The notes under the pieces were generated by a model. The model had not been told where the DNA came from. It was given only the letters and a program-made list of their open reading frames with translations, and made no database searches. Shown one piece after another: positions 9,121-17,327 of a stretch of DNA of 64,000 nt. The position numbers and the translations under genes were made by a program. Source of the stretch: an uncultured Prevotella sp. (lineage in GTDB: Bacteria > Bacteroidota > Bacteroidia > Bacteroidales > Bacteroidaceae); assembly GCA_900314935.1 (NCBI GenBank), contig OMXE01000010.1, forward strand, positions 62,001 to 126,000. Direction: 5' to 3'. Within the stretch, counting starts at the first letter, position 1. Each line of letters starts with the position of its first letter.

Positions 9121-10824
9121 ATGAAGACAAATAAATATAATAAGGTTGCGGTAGGAGTGATTTCCTTCCTCCTTCCTCTTTCCTCTGTTCTTCTTTTCTC
9201 CTGTGCCGATCTGGATTACACAGAGCAGAACACCCGAGACGAGGATTGGACCTTCGAATATTTCGAGAACGGAATCAAGAACCTGGTATTCGACGTCTAT
9301 GCGCAGGTGTACAATAACGAGTTGGCCTCTAACAGTGCCTACTTCCTTGCCGGAGCTACCGACGAGGCTCAGTATGCACTCGAAACAGGAGCCGTGAACA
9401 ACTACGTGAACGGTGGATGGAGCCCGGCTAATCCTTATTCCAACACATGGGATAAGTCATATACCGCCATTGCAGATGTCAACATGTATCTGGAGAAGAT
9501 CGACCAGGCCGATATCTCCGACTGGCAATATAACCCTGATTACAATATCTGGGTACAGCAGCTGGAGATTTTCCCCTATGAGTTGCGCTTCCTCAGAGCC
9601 TACTTCTATTTCGAGTTGTTCAAGACCTACGGCAACGTTCCTTTGGTAACAACCACACTCACCAACGGACAGGCTAACAGCATTGAACGTACCTCTGAAG
9701 ATGAGATCGTGAAGTTCATCGTTGAGGAACTGGACGCTATTGCCCCCTACCTGCCTGAGAACTATAACACGGAGGTGGGTTCAGAGGTGGGTCGTGCCAC
9801 CCGTATTGCGGCTTATGCCCTCAAGGCACGCACGCTGCTTTATGCAGCCTCACCGCTTCACAACCCGACAGGCGACAAGACAAGATGGGCTAAGGCAGCA
9901 GAAGCTTGCAAGTACATCCTCGACAACGCTTCCACATGGGGCCTGAAGCTCAGCTCTTACGGTTCTCTGTGGGGACATGATGCTTTCTTCAACCCGGAAA
10001 TTATCTTCGGTCTGGGACGTGGTGAGAGTAACGCTTTCGAAATGGCTAACTATCCAGTTGGTGTAGAGAACGGTTCTTCTGGCAACTGTCCCACCCAGAG
10101 TCTGGTAGATCAGTATGAGTATCAGGACAACGGTGAGACCTTCGGTCAGCGCTATCCGGGCAACATCGACCTCACGTCAGTTGATCCTTACGAAGGTCTT
10201 GACCCGCGTTTCGCACTCACTGTAGTGAAGAACGGTGACCAGTGGCCCACCAATGGTTCTCAGGGGAAGGCTATTGAAACCTTCGTTGGTGGATTCAATG
10301 GCGCTCCGAAATATGGAGCCACTCCTACAAGCTACTATCTCAAAAAGTATGTCGATGGTTCATGTGTTACCACAGCTGATAACCAGACCACCCGTCGTCA
10401 CACTTGGATCATCTTCCGTCTGGGAGAGTTCTACCTTGATTATGCCGAGGCAGTGTTCAACGCCACAGGAAGTGCTAACGATGCAACCTATGGAATGACA
10501 GCCAATGAGGCCATCAACGTGCTGCGTAATCGCTCAGACATCCAAATGCCGCCGTTCACTGAAGATGGCGATGCATGGGTTGCACGCTATGAGCGCGAGC
10601 GCCTGGTGGAGCTGGCCTTCGAGAATCATCGTTTCTGGGATGTACGTCGTTGGAAGAAGGGTGCACAGTACTTTAAGACCATTCAGACAGCAACGCTCAG
10701 TAGCGATCTGATGCTTACACGCTCTACGATTAACCGCCAGTGGGATGAAAAGTTCAATTTCTACCCCATTCCACAGTCGGAACTGAAAAAGAATCCTAAC
10801 CTTACCCAGAATCCGGGATGGTAA
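9121..10824 (+). CDS. SusD/RagB-family surface lipoprotein (second)
   Basis: 567 residues from the ATG at 9121 (MKTNKYNKVAVGV). A lipoprotein signal peptide ends in the lipobox LLFSCADLD. SusD core features: LRFLRAYFYFELFKTYGNVPL, RIAAYALKARTLLYAASPLHN, RLGEFYLDYAEAVFNATG, RYERERLVELAFENHRFWDV, and the terminal LTQNPGW signature shared with the SusD at 4280. It is the expected partner of the SusC at 6316. The ATG lies in an AATTGATAATTG-type spacer with no Shine-Dalgarno, as usual for Bacteroidales. Confidence 0.94.
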   Translation: MKTNKYNKVAVGVISFLLPLSSVLLFSCADLDYTEQNTRDEDWTFEYFENGIKNLVFDVYAQVYNNELASNSAYFLAGATDEAQYALETGAVNNYVNGGWSPANPYSNTWDKSYTAIADVNMYLEKIDQADISDWQYNPDYNIWVQQLEIFPYELRFLRAYFYFELFKTYGNVPLVTTTLTNGQANSIERTSEDEIVKFIVEELDAIAPYLPENYNTEVGSEVGRATRIAAYALKARTLLYAASPLHNPTGDKTRWAKAAEACKYILDNASTWGLKLSSYGSLWGHDAFFNPEIIFGLGRGESNAFEMANYPVGVENGSSGNCPTQSLVDQYEYQDNGETFGQRYPGNIDLTSVDPYEGLDPRFALTVVKNGDQWPTNGSQGKAIETFVGGFNGAPKYGATPTSYYLKKYVDGSCVTTADNQTTRRHTWIIFRLGEFYLDYAEAVFNATGSANDATYGMTANEAINVLRNRSDIQMPPFTEDGDAWVARYERERLVELAFENHRFWDVRRWKKGAQYFKTIQTATLSSDLMLTRSTINRQWDEKFNFYPIPQSELKKNPNLTQNPGW

Positions 10825-10866
10825 TGAATTGACAATTGATAATTGATAATTGAAAATAGAAGAATT

Positions 10867-12807
10867 ATGAAGCATATAATCAATTATTTAGGCGCGTTGC
10901 TTGCGGTGGTTCTCATCGGAGCCACATTTACAGCTTGCTCTGACGAAGACGCCCAATCGGCTAACGTAGGCCTGGGCATCAAGACTTTCTTCCCGACGAA
11001 GGTAGTCACCAACCAGCCCATGACCATCAATGGTTCCGGATTTAATGGTGTGACTGAAATTGAATTCCCCGGTGGCAAGAAAGTGACCGATTTCGAGATT
11101 GTCGGTAACGACATGATCAGAGTCAACGCACCATCTGGCATTGCTGCTGATGGTGGTAAGATTATTGTGCGCACAGCCGATGACGAGGCTGAGTCGCATA
11201 TGTCGCTTACTCTTGGACATACCTATGTAACAGGATACTCTAAACAGCCTGGTGAAAAAGCCACAGGTGGTGAGCTGATCGATGTGTTCGGTTCTGACCT
11301 GGAGTTCATCAATAGTGTTGAGTTGCTTGATGCAGATGGCGTTCCACAGATCATCGACCATAAGGACTTCTATCGCAAGGGCACCTACAAGCTCACGATT
11401 CGTCTTCCTAAGAAGAACATCTACAAGGGTACCTTTGTGGGTATCCTTCATACCTATGACGGACAGAGTATCATGATGCCGGAACTGGCCTATGAACCAG
11501 GTGCTGATGAAGGTCACTGGGAGACAGTGAAGACTACCATCTGGAAGAACGAGGATCCCGATGGCAATGGAGTGGTCAATTGGAGCGGCACGTACCGTTT
11601 CGGTCTTGACGGCCACGACGGTAATAACGAGTGTATTGCCACCTTCCCAGAGGATGTTTGGAACACACTCAAGACCGGAACATTCTACATCCTTTATTCA
11701 GCTCCTGATCCAACCCAATACCAGATTCGTGTCACCAACGGCTGGTGGGATACCCAGTGGATGGGCAAAGATAATGACATTGCTCCATGGAACATGGCTG
11801 AGCGCATCATTGACAATGGCGACGGTACGTTCTACATTGAGGTGAACTTCGGCGACGATCCGCTTGTCGGCACGCTCGACGAAAAGCACCTGCTGCTCAC
11901 CGGTAGTGGCTATACACCACTGGAGATCTATACTGAAGAGGACATCTGGATTGACGGTCCTGGTGGTGATCAGGAGGTAAAGACCGTCATCTGGACAGGC
12001 GACGGCACGACGGCAGTCAACTGGAACGGAGTCTATCGCTTTGGACTCGATGGCCACGACGGTAACAATGAGTGTATTGCCACCTTCCCAGAGGACATCT
12101 GGAACCGTTTGAAGACCGAGACATTCTATGTGAAATATACGGTGGCCGATCCTACGCAGTATCAAATCCGCGTCACCAACGGCTGGTGGGACACCCAGTG
12201 GATGGGCAAAGACAATGACATTGCTCCATGGAACATGGCAGAGCGCATCATTGACAATGGCGACGGTACGTTCTACATTGAGGTGAACCTCGGCGACGAC
12301 CCGCTTGTAGGCACTCTTGACGAGAAGCACCTGCTGCTCACAGGTAGTGGTTACACGCCACTGGAAATCTACTTCATCGACATCATCCATGGTGGTGGCG
12401 GCGGAAGTGAGAACGTATTCTGGGAGAACAGCGGTGCCGGTGCAGTATCTTGGAACGGTACCTATCGTTTCGGTCTTGACGGCCACGATGGAAACAACGA
12501 GTGTATTACCACATTCCCGCAGGATATATGGGACAAGATCAAGACCGGTACATTCTACCTGCAGTTCAAGCCTGAAGCCGAATCGTACCAGGTACGTATC
12601 ACCAACGGCTGGTGGGATACCCAGTGGTTGGGCAAAGACAATGACTTTGCTCCATGGAACATGGCTGATCGGATCATCGACAATGGCGACGGCACGTACT
12701 ACATTGAAATCAACTTCGGTGATGACCCACTTGTCGGCACGCTCGACGAAAAGCACCTGCTCTTCACAGGTGATGGATATACACCGTTGAAACTCTACTT
12801 CAAATAA
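10867..12807 (+). CDS. IPT/TIG-domain surface lipoprotein with a triplicated C-terminal domain
   Basis: 646 residues from the ATG at 10867. The lipoprotein signal ends in lipobox FTACSDED. Residues of about 30-115 and 118-215 form two IPT/TIG-like Ig folds (FFPTKVVTNQPMTINGSGF, VTGYSKQPGEKATGGELIDV). Three copies of a domain of about 130 residues follow (roughly 222-358, 374-505 and 518-646), each with YRFGLDGHDGNNECI, ITNGWWDTQW or VTNGWWDTQWMGKDND, MAERIIDNGDGTFYIE and DDPLVGTLDEKHLL. The copies are also near-identical in DNA, so the duplication is recent. Position at the end of a SusC/SusD operon plus the IPT domains indicate a surface glycan-binding protein; the repeated module is probably a carbohydrate-binding beta-sandwich (inference). 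Confidence 0.85.
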   Translation: MKHIINYLGALLAVVLIGATFTACSDEDAQSANVGLGIKTFFPTKVVTNQPMTINGSGFNGVTEIEFPGGKKVTDFEIVGNDMIRVNAPSGIAADGGKIIVRTADDEAESHMSLTLGHTYVTGYSKQPGEKATGGELIDVFGSDLEFINSVELLDADGVPQIIDHKDFYRKGTYKLTIRLPKKNIYKGTFVGILHTYDGQSIMMPELAYEPGADEGHWETVKTTIWKNEDPDGNGVVNWSGTYRFGLDGHDGNNECIATFPEDVWNTLKTGTFYILYSAPDPTQYQIRVTNGWWDTQWMGKDNDIAPWNMAERIIDNGDGTFYIEVNFGDDPLVGTLDEKHLLLTGSGYTPLEIYTEEDIWIDGPGGDQEVKTVIWTGDGTTAVNWNGVYRFGLDGHDGNNECIATFPEDIWNRLKTETFYVKYTVADPTQYQIRVTNGWWDTQWMGKDNDIAPWNMAERIIDNGDGTFYIEVNLGDDPLVGTLDEKHLLLTGSGYTPLEIYFIDIIHGGGGGSENVFWENSGAGAVSWNGTYRFGLDGHDGNNECITTFPQDIWDKIKTGTFYLQFKPEAESYQVRITNGWWDTQWLGKDNDFAPWNMADRIIDNGDGTYYIEINFGDDPLVGTLDEKHLLFTGDGYTPLKLYFK

Positions 12808-12943
12808 TCCACATAATCCTCCGCCATGTTAGTGTAATCACATGATTACCAGAAGATTCATGGCGGAGGAATTTGATGGAAATTGCTCCGCCAACAACCT
12901 ACTGACTTTGAGTTGATTAGGTTTGATGGCGGAGCATTCTTTT
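12808..12943 (+). repeat. Double-hairpin dispersed repeat, copy 1
   Basis: It starts on the base after the stop codon of the surface lipoprotein. Hairpin A: CCTCCGCCATG (12818-12828) pairs with CATGGCGGAGG (12859-12869), with an inner stem GTAATCA/TGATTAC (12834-12849). Hairpin B: GCTCCGCCA (12885-12893) pairs with TGGCGGAGC (12927-12935), followed by ATTCTTTT. The left 20 bp (12808-12827) and the right end (GCGGAGCATTCTTTT) recur exactly, in inverse orientation, at 53933-54001. It could act as the operon terminator or as a 3'-end stabiliser; it resembles REP/BIME-type elements. Confidence 0.75.
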
Positions 12944-12987
12944 ATTCTATTCTTAGCGATAATAAACCTTGGATAATTCCTACAAGG

Positions 12988-13075
12988 CTGATAACGCCCT
13001 CCAACCAGGCTGGTTAGAGGGAGAAACTAGGCTGATAAGTGGGTCTAACCAGGCTGATAAGTGGGAGTAACCAGG
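12988..13075. repeat. Four tandem 22-bp repeats
   Basis: Four contiguous 22-bp units begin at 12988, 13010, 13032 and 13054. Each starts CTGATAA or CTGGTTA and ends AACCAGG or AACTAGG; a fifth, degenerate unit starts at 13076. Units 1 and 2 together form a nearly perfect palindrome (12997-13021, CCCTCCAACCAG with CTGGTTAGAGGG). The array lies between the convergent 3' ends of the glycan operon and kbl. Function unknown. Confidence 0.8.
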
Positions 13076-13087
13076 CTTGTTGGAAAT

Positions 13088-14278
13088 TCAACTATGTAAT
13101 ACGCCCAGTTCCTTGCCCACCTTGATGAAGGCAGCAATGCAGCGGTCAAGGTGTTCACGCTGATGACCAGCTGAGATCTGCACACGAATACGAGCCTGTT
13201 CCTTGGGAACCACAGGATAGTAGAAACCCGTAACATAGATTCCCTCCTCCTGCATCTTGGCCGCATAAACCTGTGAGAGCTTGGCATCATAGAGCATCAC
13301 GGCACAGATAGCACTCTGCGTGGGTTTGATGTCGAAGCCAGCAGCCATCATCTTATCGCGGAAATAGTTTACATTCTCCACCAGACGGTCGTGAATCTCA
13401 TTGCTCTCCTTCAGCATCTTGAACACCTCCAAAGAGGCTCCGATAATGGCAGGAGCCAAGGAGTTGGAGAAAAGGTATGGACGACTGCGTTGGCGGAGCA
13501 GGTCGATAATCTCCTTCCGTCCTGTGGTAAAGCCGCCAAGGGCACCGCCGAACGACTTACCCAACGTACCGGTATAGATGTCCACCCTACCGTAGGTATT
13601 GAAGAACTCGCTCACACCATGACCGGTTGCACCTACCACACCTGCCGAATGACTCTCATCCACCATGACCAATGCATCATATTTCTCGGCCAGATCGCAG
13701 ATCTTATCCACAGGAGCCACATTACCATCCATCGAGAACACCCCATCGGTCACGATGATACGGAAGCGCTGCGCCTGTGCTTCCTGTAGGCATTTCTCCA
13801 GCTCCGCCATATCGGCATTCGCATAACGGTAGCGCTTGGCCTTGCAGAGTCGTACACCATCGATGATTGAAGCGTGGTTCAGCGCATCAGAGATGATGGC
13901 ATCCTCTTCGGTGAACAAGGGTTCAAACACACCACCGTTCGCATCAAAACAGGCCGCATAGAGAATCGTATCCTCGGTCTTGAAATAATCAGAGATAGCT
14001 GCCTCCAGTTCCTTGTGGATATCCTGTGTGCCACAGATAAAGCGCACACTCGACATACCAAAGCCACGGCGGTCCATCATCTTCTTTGAAGCCTCAATCA
14101 GGCGCGGATGGTCTGACAAGCCCAGATAATTGTTGGCACAGAAGTTCAGCACCTCCTGTCCCTTCACTTGAATCGCTGCCCGTTGTGGGCTCTCAATCAA
14201 TCGTTCCTCTTTGTAAAGTCCTGCTTCACGAATCTCAGCAAGTGTCTGCGTGAGATGTTCTTTCATTCTTCCGTACAT
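13088..14278 (-). CDS. kbl: Glycine C-acetyltransferase (2-amino-3-ketobutyrate CoA ligase)
   Basis: 396 residues, the usual length. A PLP-dependent alpha-oxoamine synthase: VKGQEVLNFCANNYLGLSDHP near the N terminus, SVRFICGTQDIHKELE, DESHSAGVVGATGHG, and the PLP-lysine region YTGTLGKSFGGALGG (Lys near residue 240). It splits 2-amino-3-oxobutyrate with CoA into glycine and acetyl-CoA in the cytosol, the second step of threonine degradation. It is divergent from the threonine dehydrogenase at 14471, which makes its substrate, so the two share one regulatory region. Confidence 0.93.
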   Translation of the reverse strand: MYGRMKEHLTQTLAEIREAGLYKEERLIESPQRAAIQVKGQEVLNFCANNYLGLSDHPRLIEASKKMMDRRGFGMSSVRFICGTQDIHKELEAAISDYFKTEDTILYAACFDANGGVFEPLFTEEDAIISDALNHASIIDGVRLCKAKRYRYANADMAELEKCLQEAQAQRFRIIVTDGVFSMDGNVAPVDKICDLAEKYDALVMVDESHSAGVVGATGHGVSEFFNTYGRVDIYTGTLGKSFGGALGGFTTGRKEIIDLLRQRSRPYLFSNSLAPAIIGASLEVFKMLKESNEIHDRLVENVNYFRDKMMAAGFDIKPTQSAICAVMLYDAKLSQVYAAKMQEEGIYVTGFYYPVVPKEQARIRVQISAGHQREHLDRCIAAFIKVGKELGVLHS

Positions 14279-14470
14279 AGGCTAATGATTTGTTAGAATT
14301 ATGCTACAAAGTAAGACAAAAATTTCGAGAATTCCGCTGTTTCCCCCAAGAATTTTGCGGAAAGAACTTGTTTTTATGTAATTTTTATGCTAAAAAGTGA
14401 CAGATTGTCGAAAAAAATTATTTATTTTGCAGTTGGAATATAACTACTCTAACCTATTGATAACGATGAT
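14279..14470. promoter_or_regulatory. Divergent kbl/threonine dehydrogenase promoter region
   Basis: 192 bp. Minus strand: CAAAGTAA at 14307-14314 (TTACTTTG) is a -7 box with one mismatch for kbl. Plus strand: TTATTTTG at 14422-14429 is a one-mismatch -7 box for the dehydrogenase. The shared spacer suggests joint control of the pathway. No operator could be identified by eye. Confidence 0.4.
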
Positions 14471-15427
14471 ATGAAAAGAATCCTGGTAATAGGTTCAACT
14501 GGACAAATCGGTTCAGAACTGACAAGAGAACTGAGAAGACGCTACGGCAACGAACATGTTGTGGCAGGATACATTACTGGTGCAGAGCCTACCGGTGAGT
14601 TGAAAGAGGCAGGACCTGCCGAGCTGGCTGATGTTACCGACGGTGAGATGATAGCCCATGTGGTGAAGAAACACCATATTGATGCCATCTACAACCTTGC
14701 TGCCCTGCTGTCGGTAGTGGCAGAATCAAAGCCCAAGCTGGCATGGAAGATCGGTATCGACGGTTTGTGGAATGTCTTGGAGGTAGCCCGTGAGAACCAC
14801 TGTGCCGTTTTCACCCCCAGCAGTATCGGCTCGTTTGGCAAGCACACCCCCCATCGGGGTACACCGCAAGACACCATCCAACGCCCGCAGACCATCTACG
14901 GTATCTCAAAGGTAACCACTGAGATGCTCAGCGACTACTACCAAAAGAAGTATGGTGTGGATACACGCTCGGTTCGTTTCCCAGGCATCATCTCGTATGT
15001 AACACCCCCAGGAGGAGGCACTACCGACTATGCCGTGGATATCTACTACAGTGCTGTGAGGGGAGAGAAGTTCATCTGTCCGATAGCCGAAGGAACACTG
15101 CTCGACATGATGTATATGCCAGATGCCTTGAAGGCAGCCATCAGTATCATGGAAGCCGACCCCACGAAGTTTGTTCATCACAACGCCTTTAACGTCACAG
15201 CCATGAGCTTCGCCCCAGAGACAATCTTCGCTGAGATCAAGAAACACCGTCCGCTATTTGAGATGGAATACCAGGTGGACCCGCTGAAGCAGAGCATTGC
15301 TGAAAGCTGGCCCGACAAGATGGACGACACCTGTGCCCGTCGTGAATGGGGTTGGATGCCCGACTACGATTTGCGCCGCATGACCATCGACATGCTCGAG
15401 CATCTGGAGATCAAGCTTAATAAGTGA
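14471..15427 (+). CDS. L-threonine 3-dehydrogenase, short-chain (GalE-like) type
   Basis: 318 residues. NAD-binding Rossmann motif GSTGQIGSEL at residues 7-16 and the SDR catalytic YGISK. Sequence runs such as YNLAALLSVVAESKP, FPGIISYVTPPGGGTTDYAVDIYY and WGWMPDYDL are typical of the short-chain-type threonine dehydrogenase, not the zinc-dependent Tdh. It oxidises threonine to 2-amino-3-oxobutyrate with NAD, which kbl (divergent at 13088) then cleaves. Its 3' end overlaps the convergent lipoprotein gene by 11 bp. Confidence 0.9.
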   Translation: MKRILVIGSTGQIGSELTRELRRRYGNEHVVAGYITGAEPTGELKEAGPAELADVTDGEMIAHVVKKHHIDAIYNLAALLSVVAESKPKLAWKIGIDGLWNVLEVARENHCAVFTPSSIGSFGKHTPHRGTPQDTIQRPQTIYGISKVTTEMLSDYYQKKYGVDTRSVRFPGIISYVTPPGGGTTDYAVDIYYSAVRGEKFICPIAEGTLLDMMYMPDALKAAISIMEADPTKFVHHNAFNVTAMSFAPETIFAEIKKHRPLFEMEYQVDPLKQSIAESWPDKMDDTCARREWGWMPDYDLRRMTIDMLEHLEIKLNK

Positions 15428-16109
15428 ACGTCTTCGTGACCCACCCCTCGTAAGTGTTCACTGCGACCGATAGAGAATCGCCCGTGCCCAAGTGGTACGG
15501 GTTGTTTTTTAGCGGAATACTGAAATACAGCTTGGTGGTATAATACTCAGGCATTCCGTTCCTGGAATGATAGAACTTCAGCTGGAGATGCTTGCTTCCA
15601 TCTTCATGCTGCAACAACGTGTCGCATACCATTCCCACCGAATGCTTACTTTCGTCTTCCTCATTCGTTCCTGTTACAAATCCCAGACAAAGGTTCACAT
15701 ACCTTCCGTTCCTGCTTCGCCAAGCACTGATCATCTTTACCGGATCATTGTACATGGCCTTCACCTTACTGACAGGACGGATATTGGGAACAAGCACACT
15801 AACCATCGACCGTGGCTGTAGCTTCTCATCCTCCTTACTATAATATAAGAGGGCACGGTAGGCAGAATCGGGTGTGGTTGCCCATTTCACTTTCAGCGGA
15901 GCAGAAAACACCAAGGAGTCGCCATCATCGGTCATGGCCTTCACAAAAGAAGCGTTACTATTGGTGTAGGCATCCACAAAATCAGCACGGTGGTACGAGA
16001 GCTTCCCATCACCTGTATCATAGTCGTTCGAGGTACAGGCCATGAGCAACATGACCGCCATGAATAGCCAGGCAGTCCTTCTTAAAAGGTATGGGAACAA
16101 TCTGATCAT
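15417..16109 (-). CDS. Putative NigD-like lipoprotein
   Basis: 230 residues from the ATG at 16109 (MIRLFPYLLRRTAW), chosen because its ATGA overlaps the TGA of the upstream acyltransferase and because it opens a signal peptide with lipobox MLLMAC. The mature part is beta-rich, with DDGDSLVFSAPLKVKW and RYVNLCLGFVTG. This fits the two-domain NigD-like lipoproteins of Bacteroidales in size and pattern, but the match is by eye only. Translationally coupled to the acyltransferase; last gene of the PASTA-rluD-ddl operon. Function unknown. Confidence 0.6.
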   Translation of the reverse strand: MIRLFPYLLRRTAWLFMAVMLLMACTSNDYDTGDGKLSYHRADFVDAYTNSNASFVKAMTDDGDSLVFSAPLKVKWATTPDSAYRALLYYSKEDEKLQPRSMVSVLVPNIRPVSKVKAMYNDPVKMISAWRSRNGRYVNLCLGFVTGTNEEDESKHSVGMVCDTLLQHEDGSKHLQLKFYHSRNGMPEYYTTKLYFSIPLKNNPYHLGTGDSLSVAVNTYEGWVTKTFTY

Positions 16110-17254
16110 CTGGACGACAGGTAGTTGATGGCCGGGTTCGCGTACATATTCAGCATACACTCTCTGAGGAAAGCCTCATCCTTCTGCGGAACATCGTTGA
16201 TCTTCGCCAGCTGCGTGTCGAGGTACTGAAGGAACTGCGCTTTGTACTCCTCGGTATATTGCATGCTGAACGATGATTCCCCGGTAAGCAGGTCGATGGC
16301 AAGATAGTTACAGGGATAAAGACGGTAGTTACGATGTATCTCCTCGTCGATATGCGATGCTATCACCTCATAGATCTCCGTCTTGGGTATATCAGGAGAA
16401 AGCTGATCCAGATAGTCATCAATGCACGGAGCGCAATGGTAATGCACCTGTCCTTTATAGCCCATGATACCCGTCCTCATGCTCAGCACATCATCCTCTT
16501 TGGTCTTCTTCCACCCCTCGATATCACGCTTCAGCTGGAACTCACGCGCCTTAAGATAGTCGCACGGGTCATACTCATAGCTGATGGCCAGCGGTACGAT
16601 ATGCAGCTGCTTCAACCGTTCCACGGGAGTACCTGTTCCACCCATCGTCATCATCTTCAGGATGGCCTGCTGGGTGCGGTCGTTAGAATCCTTGGCCCGT
16701 CCTTCCCGCTGAGCAATCCAGATATTGTCATGCTTCTCTTCAATCACGAAGTGCATATAGTCAGACAGCCGTTTACTGGCCATGAACATCTGTCGTGGCG
16801 GCAGGGAGCGTTCAACGATGAACGACTTGTTCACCCTTACCAGATCCTTCACCCATGGCAGTGAAAGAAGATTATCGCCGATGGCAATCTCACAGGTGGT
16901 GTCGAAGCCGCTGTCGATGAGGAGCACGTCGAGCAAAGCCGAGTCGAGTACAATGTCGCGGTGGTTACTGACAAACGTATATCGACGTGAAACATCGATA
17001 CACGACACATCCATGTCGAAGCCCTTACTGGCCTTGGCCATAAGGTTCTTCAGGAAGTCGTAGCAGAACGCCTTCTGGAAGTCGAGGCACGAATGACACG
17101 CATGCATCTTCTGTGCTATAGCCTCCAAGGGTACCTGCGGATACAGATAAGTCAGCACTGCCTGAAACTGCTTGTCGGCAAGCAGTCGGTCGAACACCTC
17201 CGGCAACTCCTGCGGCTCGAAGGGTCGTATAGCATCAAAATCCCTCAACTCCAT
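16106..17254 (-). CDS. PlsC-like acyltransferase family protein
   Basis: 382 residues from the ATG at 17254 (MELRDFDAIRPF); the longer start at 17281 reads spacer repeat. The diagnostic segment is FVSNHRDIVLDSALL, near residue 105, an acyltransferase NHxxxxD box with one extra residue between His and Asp. Followed by SLPPRQMFMASKRLS and IWIAQREGRAKDSNDRTQ, which resemble the substrate-binding blocks (EGxRSR-like) of glycerol-phosphate acyltransferases. No obvious membrane span. Probably transfers an acyl chain to a lipid or lipid-like acceptor at the inner membrane; the substrate cannot be told. It lies between ddl and a lipoprotein gene. Confidence 0.72.
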   Translation of the reverse strand: MELRDFDAIRPFEPQELPEVFDRLLADKQFQAVLTYLYPQVPLEAIAQKMHACHSCLDFQKAFCYDFLKNLMAKASKGFDMDVSCIDVSRRYTFVSNHRDIVLDSALLDVLLIDSGFDTTCEIAIGDNLLSLPWVKDLVRVNKSFIVERSLPPRQMFMASKRLSDYMHFVIEEKHDNIWIAQREGRAKDSNDRTQQAILKMMTMGGTGTPVERLKQLHIVPLAISYEYDPCDYLKAREFQLKRDIEGWKKTKEDDVLSMRTGIMGYKGQVHYHCAPCIDDYLDQLSPDIPKTEIYEVIASHIDEEIHRNYRLYPCNYLAIDLLTGESSFSMQYTEEYKAQFLQYLDTQLAKINDVPQKDEAFLRECMLNMYANPAINYLSSR

Positions 17255-17327
17255 ATTCTTTGAACATTGAACTTTGAACATTGAACTTTATGATTACCTT
17301 GCGTAATCACGTAACACCATGCCTTAC

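Noticed and set aside
11698..12756. 352-residue minus-strand frame opposite the SGBP repeats
   Set aside because: Its repeats simply mirror the triplicated domain on the plus strand; no start context or independent support.
12988..13075. 22-bp repeats as a CRISPR array
   Set aside because: Units are directly adjacent with no spacers, and no cas gene is present.
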